Origin: a bacterium
GTDB lineage: Bacteria > Eremiobacterota > Eremiobacteria > Baltobacterales > Baltobacteraceae
NCBI GenBank assembly: GCA_021784715.1
Contig: JAJYHP010000063.1
Coordinates: 1 to 10,245 of the forward strand
Reading direction: 5' to 3'
Length of the DNA stretch: 10,245 nt
The notes under the pieces: model-generated
Seen by the model: the letters and a program-made list of their open reading frames with translations, nothing else
What the model was told of the DNA's origin: nothing
The model's database searches: none
Part shown: positions 6,899 to 10,245 of the stretch, one piece after another
Layout of the letters: every line of letters starts with the position of its first letter
Position numbering within the stretch: position 1 is the first letter of the stretch
Translations under genes and position numbers: made by a program

Positions 6899-7261
6899 TC
6901 ACGCGAGCACCTTCGAAATGGTTTCGAGAATTTTCGGCGGCTGGAAGGGCTTCGTGATGAAGGATTTCGCCCCGGCTTGAATCGCTTCGACGACGAGCGC
7001 CTGCTGCCCCATCGAGGTGCACATGATGATCTTCGCGTTCGGGTCCATCGCCATGATCTGACGGACTGCCGTTATACCGTCCATCTCCGGCATCACCATG
7101 TCCATCGTCACCAAATCGGGTTGCAATTGTTTGTACTTATCGACCGCCTCGACGCCGTTTTGGGCCTCTCCGACGACTTCGTAGCCGTGCTTGGAGAGAA
7201 TACCCTTGATCATCATACGCATGACGACGGCATCATCGACGATGAGGACCTTTTTACTCAT
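6899..7261 (-). CDS. cheY: Chemotaxis response regulator CheY
   Basis: 120 residues: a single receiver domain with no output domain. Phosphorylated by CheA, it binds the flagellar switch. The acidic pocket is D9-D10 (VLIVDDA), the phospho-acceptor is D54 in MDMVMPEMDG, and the conserved switch residues T82 (MCTSMG) and K104 (TKPF) are present. The M-x-x-I-L-x-x-x-G-Y-E-V helix and GEAQNG-VEAV segment resemble Gram-positive/Thermotoga CheY. ATG 7261 is preferred over the preceding TTG at 7264: GGGAG (7272-7268) stands six bases before it. This ribosome-binding site lies in one arm of the predicted stem described separately. The cheC start is 11 bases beyond the stop, or overlaps it if cheC begins at GTG 6902. 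Confidence 0.96.
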   Translation of the reverse strand: MSKKVLIVDDAVVMRMMIKGILSKHGYEVVGEAQNGVEAVDKYKQLQPDLVTMDMVMPEMDGITAVRQIMAMDPNAKIIMCTSMGQQALVVEAIQAGAKSFITKPFQPPKILETISKVLA

Positions 7262-7267
7262 CAAAAA

Positions 7268-7336
7268 CTCCCAGAGCGAAGGTGCAATGATATTTCACCG
7301 CTGAGGCGGCAAGGCCCCTCTGGGCACCATCTTCGC
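7268..7336 (-). promoter_or_regulatory. Candidate switching RNA leader of cheY (two mutually exclusive stems, one covering the RBS)
   Basis: The 80-base pilZ-cheY gap, read on the minus strand, contains two competing pairings. Stem A joins GCGAA (7336-7332) and GGTGC (7328-7324) to GCACCTTCGC (7285-7276): ten pairs with a three-base bulge. Stem B joins CCCAGAG (7324-7318) to CTCTGGG (7276-7270). The arms alternate A-B-A'-B' with no linkers and share one base at each join, so both cannot form at once. B takes in the GGG of the cheY Shine-Dalgarno GGGAG and is followed by AG and five T, so it could block translation or act as a weak terminator. A third hairpin, GGTG/CACC with inner AAT/ATT and one G-A mismatch (7299-7281), fits with B but not A. 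No known riboswitch class was recognised. A lone TATCAT (7292-7287) could instead be a promoter -10. Confidence 0.4.
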
Positions 7337-7342
7337 CGTCGG

Positions 7343-8023
7343 TCACGCAAGCCCCCGGCTCCGTAACTCGGCTTGCTTCCGATTGATGAATTCCACGATC
7401 GCATGATCTTCCTCGGGGCGGATTCCATGAAAGCGTAGGCCGTGCGAAAAACGCCCCGAGCTCGCGATACGCTCCTGGCGCATTACCTCTCCGAGGAGGA
7501 CGAGCGGCGCCCCTCCCTCGCGCAAGCGCAGCTGCACCTCGACGCTCGTACCGCGCTTGAGTTCGCGGTCGAGGATCAGCGAGCAGCCGCCGCGGCTGAT
7601 ATCGCGGATGTTTGCCTTGACGAACTCGCCGGTCCCCTTGCCGCCGGGGGCGAAGCGCCACATGCCCGGAACGAGCGCATCGAGCCGCACCGTCTGGCGC
7701 TTCTGCGCGCCACCGCCCGAGCCGCCCGGCGACGCCGAGGCCGGGGTCACGCGCGCCGGCATCGCCAGCGTCGTTCGATCCCCGCTCGCCGCGGTAATCT
7801 TGGTTGCGGCGCGGAGCCGGCCGCTCCCCGAATCGTAGAGCATGACGGCGCTCTCGCCCACTCGCCCGATCACGCCGCGAACGACGATGCCTTTCGCCGT
7901 CACGGCATCGACGGAGACCGAGCGCGAGGCGCGCCCTGCAACGACGATGTCGACGAAGGCGTTCGCGTTCGGCAGCTTCGATGCCGGAACGGCGGGTCCG
8001 CGAGAAAACAACGATTTGAGCAT
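7343..8023 (-). CDS. PilZ-domain c-di-GMP receptor, likely flagellar brake (YcgR-like)
   Basis: 226 residues with two parts. An N-terminal beta-rich region (~20-95) resembles the YcgR-type N-terminal domain. A glycine/serine linker (98-106) leads to a C-terminal PilZ domain (~107-218). The two c-di-GMP contacts are intact: R109-x3-R113 in KRQTVRLD, and D141-x-S143-x2-G146 in NIRDISRGG. YcgR/DgrA proteins slow or bias the flagellar motor when c-di-GMP is high, and the position directly after flhA fits that role; flhF/flhG often occupy this place in other bacteria. The ATG abuts the flhA stop (TAAATG) and has GGGAG five bases upstream, so translation is probably coupled. The specific function is inferred from domain and context only. 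Confidence 0.88.
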   Translation of the reverse strand: MLKSLFSRGPAVPASKLPNANAFVDIVVAGRASRSVSVDAVTAKGIVVRGVIGRVGESAVMLYDSGSGRLRAATKITAASGDRTTLAMPARVTPASASPGGSGGGAQKRQTVRLDALVPGMWRFAPGGKGTGEFVKANIRDISRGGCSLILDRELKRGTSVEVQLRLREGGAPLVLLGEVMRQERIASSGRFSHGLRFHGIRPEEDHAIVEFINRKQAELRSRGLA

Positions 8024-10147
8024 TTAGACTCCCGACCCCATGGGTGCTGAGCTGGTTTCATCGGTTGCCGAGACCTGTCCGATCGATTCGACGCGGAGCC
8101 CCGGAGCGATTTCAGAGTAAGAAAGGACGACGAGGTTGGGCGCGGCCCGTTCGGTGAGCCGCTTGAGCGCGAGACGTACCGAGGGCGACGCGAGCACGAT
8201 CGGTTGCAGACCCGCATTCTGTGCGATGGAGATCTGCCGTGAGAGCGAGGAATAGACGCGCGAGATCGTCGCCGGGTCGAGCAAGGCGTAGGCATCCTCG
8301 CCGCGTCGCACCGCTTCGGCGAGTAGCGCCTCAAGCCGCGGATCGACGGTGATGACCGAGAGCAGCCCCTCTTCGGCGTACTCTGATGAGATGTGGCGCG
8401 CGAGCGCGGCGCGCACGCGCTCGGTAAGAAAATCGATATCCTTGCTGTTGCGAGCCGCATCGGCCATCGTTTCGAGAATGAGGACGAGGTTGCGAATCGG
8501 AATCCGCTCGCGCAGCAAGTTCTGCAGCACGCGCTGCACCTCGCCGACCGAGAGCAGCCCCGGCACCAGTTCTTCCACGACGACCGGATAGTGCGTTTTG
8601 ATGTTGTCGAGGAGCGCCGAGGTTTCTTGGCGGCCGAGCAGATCGGGCGCGTGCGCGCGAATGAGTTCGGTGAGATGGGTGGCGATCACGCTGGTCGGAT
8701 CGATCACCGTGTAGCCCGCCATCTCCGCCTCGGAGCGCAACGCTTCGGGTATCCAGAGCGCCGGCAATCCGAACGCCGGCTCCTTGGTGGCGATGCCGTC
8801 GAGCGGTTGCGTGGCGGTGCCGGGATTCATCGCGAGGAGCCGGCTGACCATCACCTCGGCCTGCGCCACTTCCAAGCCGTAAATTTTCACGCTGTACGCG
8901 CTGGGCTTGAGTTGCAGGTTGTCGCGAACGCGAATCGGCGGCATCACGATCCCGAGTTCGCGCGCCGCCTGGCGCCGAATGAGCGTGACGCGTTCGAGCA
9001 GATCGCCGCCTTGGTTGATGTCGACGAGCGGAATGAGGCCGAAGCCGATCTCGAGTTCCATCGGATCGTAGGAGAGCAACGGTACCACGCTCTCGGCGGG
9101 CTTCGCCGGCGCGTTTTTCGCCGTCGCCGCCGCCTTCGCGGCCGCGGCGGCGGCTTGCACCGCCGGCGAGCCGGCACGGCGGCGCGAGAAATAGTAGAAA
9201 AACAGCAGCGCCGACATCGGCAACATGAAGAAGCGCGCGAGGCCGACGATACCGAAGACGCCGGTCATCACCGCCGCGATCAAGATCGCGAGCGGTTGGG
9301 AGTTGAGCTGCTTGGTGAGTTCGCCGCCGAAATCGGATTCGGCGGCGGCGCGGGTGACGATGATACCGGTCGCGGTCGAGATCAACAGCGCCGGAACTTG
9401 CGTCACGATCCCCTCTCCGACGGTGAGCAACGTGAATGTCGAGAGCGATTGCAGCAGCGTGTAGTGCAATTGCACCACGCCGATGATGAAGCCGCCGACG
9501 ATATTGATCGCGACGATGATGACCGCGGCGATGGCGTCGCCGCGGACGAACTTGCTGGCGCCGTCCATCGCGCCGTAGAAATCCGCCGAACGCTGAATAT
9601 CTTTGCGCCGCTGGCGAGCGTCGGCTTCGGTGATGAGGCCGGCGTTGAGATCGGCATCGATCGCCAGCTGTTTGCCGGGCATCGCGTCGAGGGTGAAGCG
9701 CGCCGCAACTTCGGCGACGCGCCCCGCGCCGTTGGTGATGACGACGAATTGAATGACGACCAAGATGAGAAAGATGACGAATCCCACGGCGTAGTTGCCG
9801 CCGATCACGACCTGGCCGAAGAACTGGATCACCTCGCCGGCGTAGCCGTTGGTGAGAATCGCGCGCGTCGCCGTGATGTTCAACGCGAGCCGGAAGAGCG
9901 TCACGATCAGCAACAAGGTGGGAAAGACCGAGAACGAGAGCGCGTTTTCGGCGTAGAGACTCGTGCCGATAATCACCAGCGCGCCCGTGATATTGAGCGT
10001 CAGCAGCGCATCGAGCACCTGCGTCGGCACCGGAACGATCATCAAAAAGACGAGCGTCACCGCCGCCCCGGCGACGAAGACCGGGGTCGTCGCGGCGATT
10101 CGCTGACCGATGCTCGGCCGCGCCGGTGCGCTGGATGCCGAAGCCAT
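8024..10147 (-). CDS. flhA: Flagellar type III export gate protein FlhA
   Basis: 707 residues, close to the usual ~690. FlhA forms the nonameric ring of the flagellar export gate and docks export substrates and chaperones. The N-terminal half (~20-320) has about eight transmembrane helices, starting with FVAGAAVTLVFLMIV. Between them lies the FHIPEP-type cytoplasmic loop with AARFTLDAMPGKQLAIDADLNAG, the family signature. An alanine/lysine-rich linker (~325-350) joins the soluble domain, which begins at DPMELEIGFGLIPLVD and includes PPIRVRDN and the C-terminal ring domain. The ATG at 10147 directly follows the flhB stop (TAAATG), and the stop at 8024 directly abuts the pilZ ATG. The upstream ribosome-binding site is weak (AGAGAAAG), consistent with coupling to flhB. 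Confidence 0.98.
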   Translation of the reverse strand: MASASSAPARPSIGQRIAATTPVFVAGAAVTLVFLMIVPVPTQVLDALLTLNITGALVIIGTSLYAENALSFSVFPTLLLIVTLFRLALNITATRAILTNGYAGEVIQFFGQVVIGGNYAVGFVIFLILVVIQFVVITNGAGRVAEVAARFTLDAMPGKQLAIDADLNAGLITEADARQRRKDIQRSADFYGAMDGASKFVRGDAIAAVIIVAINIVGGFIIGVVQLHYTLLQSLSTFTLLTVGEGIVTQVPALLISTATGIIVTRAAAESDFGGELTKQLNSQPLAILIAAVMTGVFGIVGLARFFMLPMSALLFFYYFSRRRAGSPAVQAAAAAAKAAATAKNAPAKPAESVVPLLSYDPMELEIGFGLIPLVDINQGGDLLERVTLIRRQAARELGIVMPPIRVRDNLQLKPSAYSVKIYGLEVAQAEVMVSRLLAMNPGTATQPLDGIATKEPAFGLPALWIPEALRSEAEMAGYTVIDPTSVIATHLTELIRAHAPDLLGRQETSALLDNIKTHYPVVVEELVPGLLSVGEVQRVLQNLLRERIPIRNLVLILETMADAARNSKDIDFLTERVRAALARHISSEYAEEGLLSVITVDPRLEALLAEAVRRGEDAYALLDPATISRVYSSLSRQISIAQNAGLQPIVLASPSVRLALKRLTERAAPNLVVLSYSEIAPGLRVESIGQVSATDETSSAPMGSGV

Positions 10148-10245
10148 TTACGCGATCGTCTTTCTCTTTAACCGGTACACGAATGCAATCACCTGCGCGA
10201 CGGCTGCGTAAAGGTTCGGCGGGACCATTTGGTCGAGCGCGACCT
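10148..10245 (-). CDS. flhB: Flagellar export protein FlhB, C-terminal end only (cut by window edge)
   Basis: The last 31 codons before a TAA at 10150-10148 encode VALDQMVPPNLYAAVAQVIA and end in FVYRLKRKTIA. The 'V--D--VP-NLYAAVAQ--A-VYRLK' pattern is typical of the extreme C-terminus of FlhB, the self-cleaving substrate-specificity switch of the flagellar export apparatus. Gene order flhB-flhA agrees. The NPTH cleavage site lies outside the window. Confidence 0.93.
   Translation of the reverse strand, partial: VALDQMVPPNLYAAVAQVIAFVYRLKRKTIA

Noticed and set aside
7276..7301. Minus-strand similarity of the pilZ-cheY gap to the 3' part of the tetrahydrofolate riboswitch
   Set aside because: Only the segment around ATCATTGCACC is alike; the 5' half, the conserved internal loops and any folate-related gene are absent.
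7301..7375. Plus-strand stretch with CACGCAAGCC, reminiscent of a c-di-GMP-I (GEMM) riboswitch
   Set aside because: The GAAA tetraloop and receptor arrangement is missing, and no plus-strand gene lies downstream; it would be antisense to pilZ.
8393..10171. 592-codon open frame on the plus strand opposite flhA
   Set aside because: Its product is extremely rich in Arg, Glu, Asp and His with no domain, the expected shadow of a GC-rich gene read antisense; flhA on the other strand is unmistakable.

Overview
The window is a dense, GC-rich bacterial chromosome segment. It holds most of a flagellar export and chemotaxis operon on the minus strand, plus an accessory left end with a DNA-damage mutagenesis cassette, an unrecognised membrane protein and a cell-envelope gene. 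FlhB/FlhA, a CheC phosphatase, a LytR-CpsA-Psr (LCP) enzyme and a Gram-positive-type LexA operator (CGAAC-N4-GTTCG) together suggest a flagellated, high-GC member of the Terrabacteria side of the tree, for example Eremiobacterota or a relative. That placement is inference; no rRNA or marker gene is present.

Left end (1-942): two minus-strand genes form an imuA/imuB-like pair, a RecA-like accessory protein followed by the first part of a Y-family polymerase-like protein that runs off the window. A palindromic LexA box fills the 17-base spacer of a strong sigma-70-type promoter (TTGACA-N17-TACGAT) directly before the imuA-like gene. This points to SOS control and to a nearly leaderless mRNA.

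Middle-left (929-3753): on the plus strand lie an unrecognised four-helix membrane protein and an LCP-family protein. The LCP gene meets, tail to tail, a minus-strand gene for a secreted protein of unknown function. A short hairpin overlaps the two stop codons.

Right two thirds (3813-10245, all minus strand, read right to left): flhB (3' end), flhA, a PilZ-domain gene, then an 80-base gap, then cheY, cheC, cheA and cheW. FlhB and FlhA belong to the flagellar export gate. The PilZ protein keeps its c-di-GMP binding motifs and is a likely motility brake. CheA phosphorylates CheY, CheC dephosphorylates it, and CheW couples CheA to receptors. Receptors, cheR, cheB and cheD are not in the window. 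The flhB/flhA and flhA/pilZ junctions are both TAAATG with no spacing. The only sizeable gap in this run, before cheY, contains two mutually exclusive stems, one of which covers the cheY ribosome-binding site. It is the best candidate here for an undescribed regulatory element.

No tRNA, rRNA, CRISPR array, insertion sequence or long repeat was seen.
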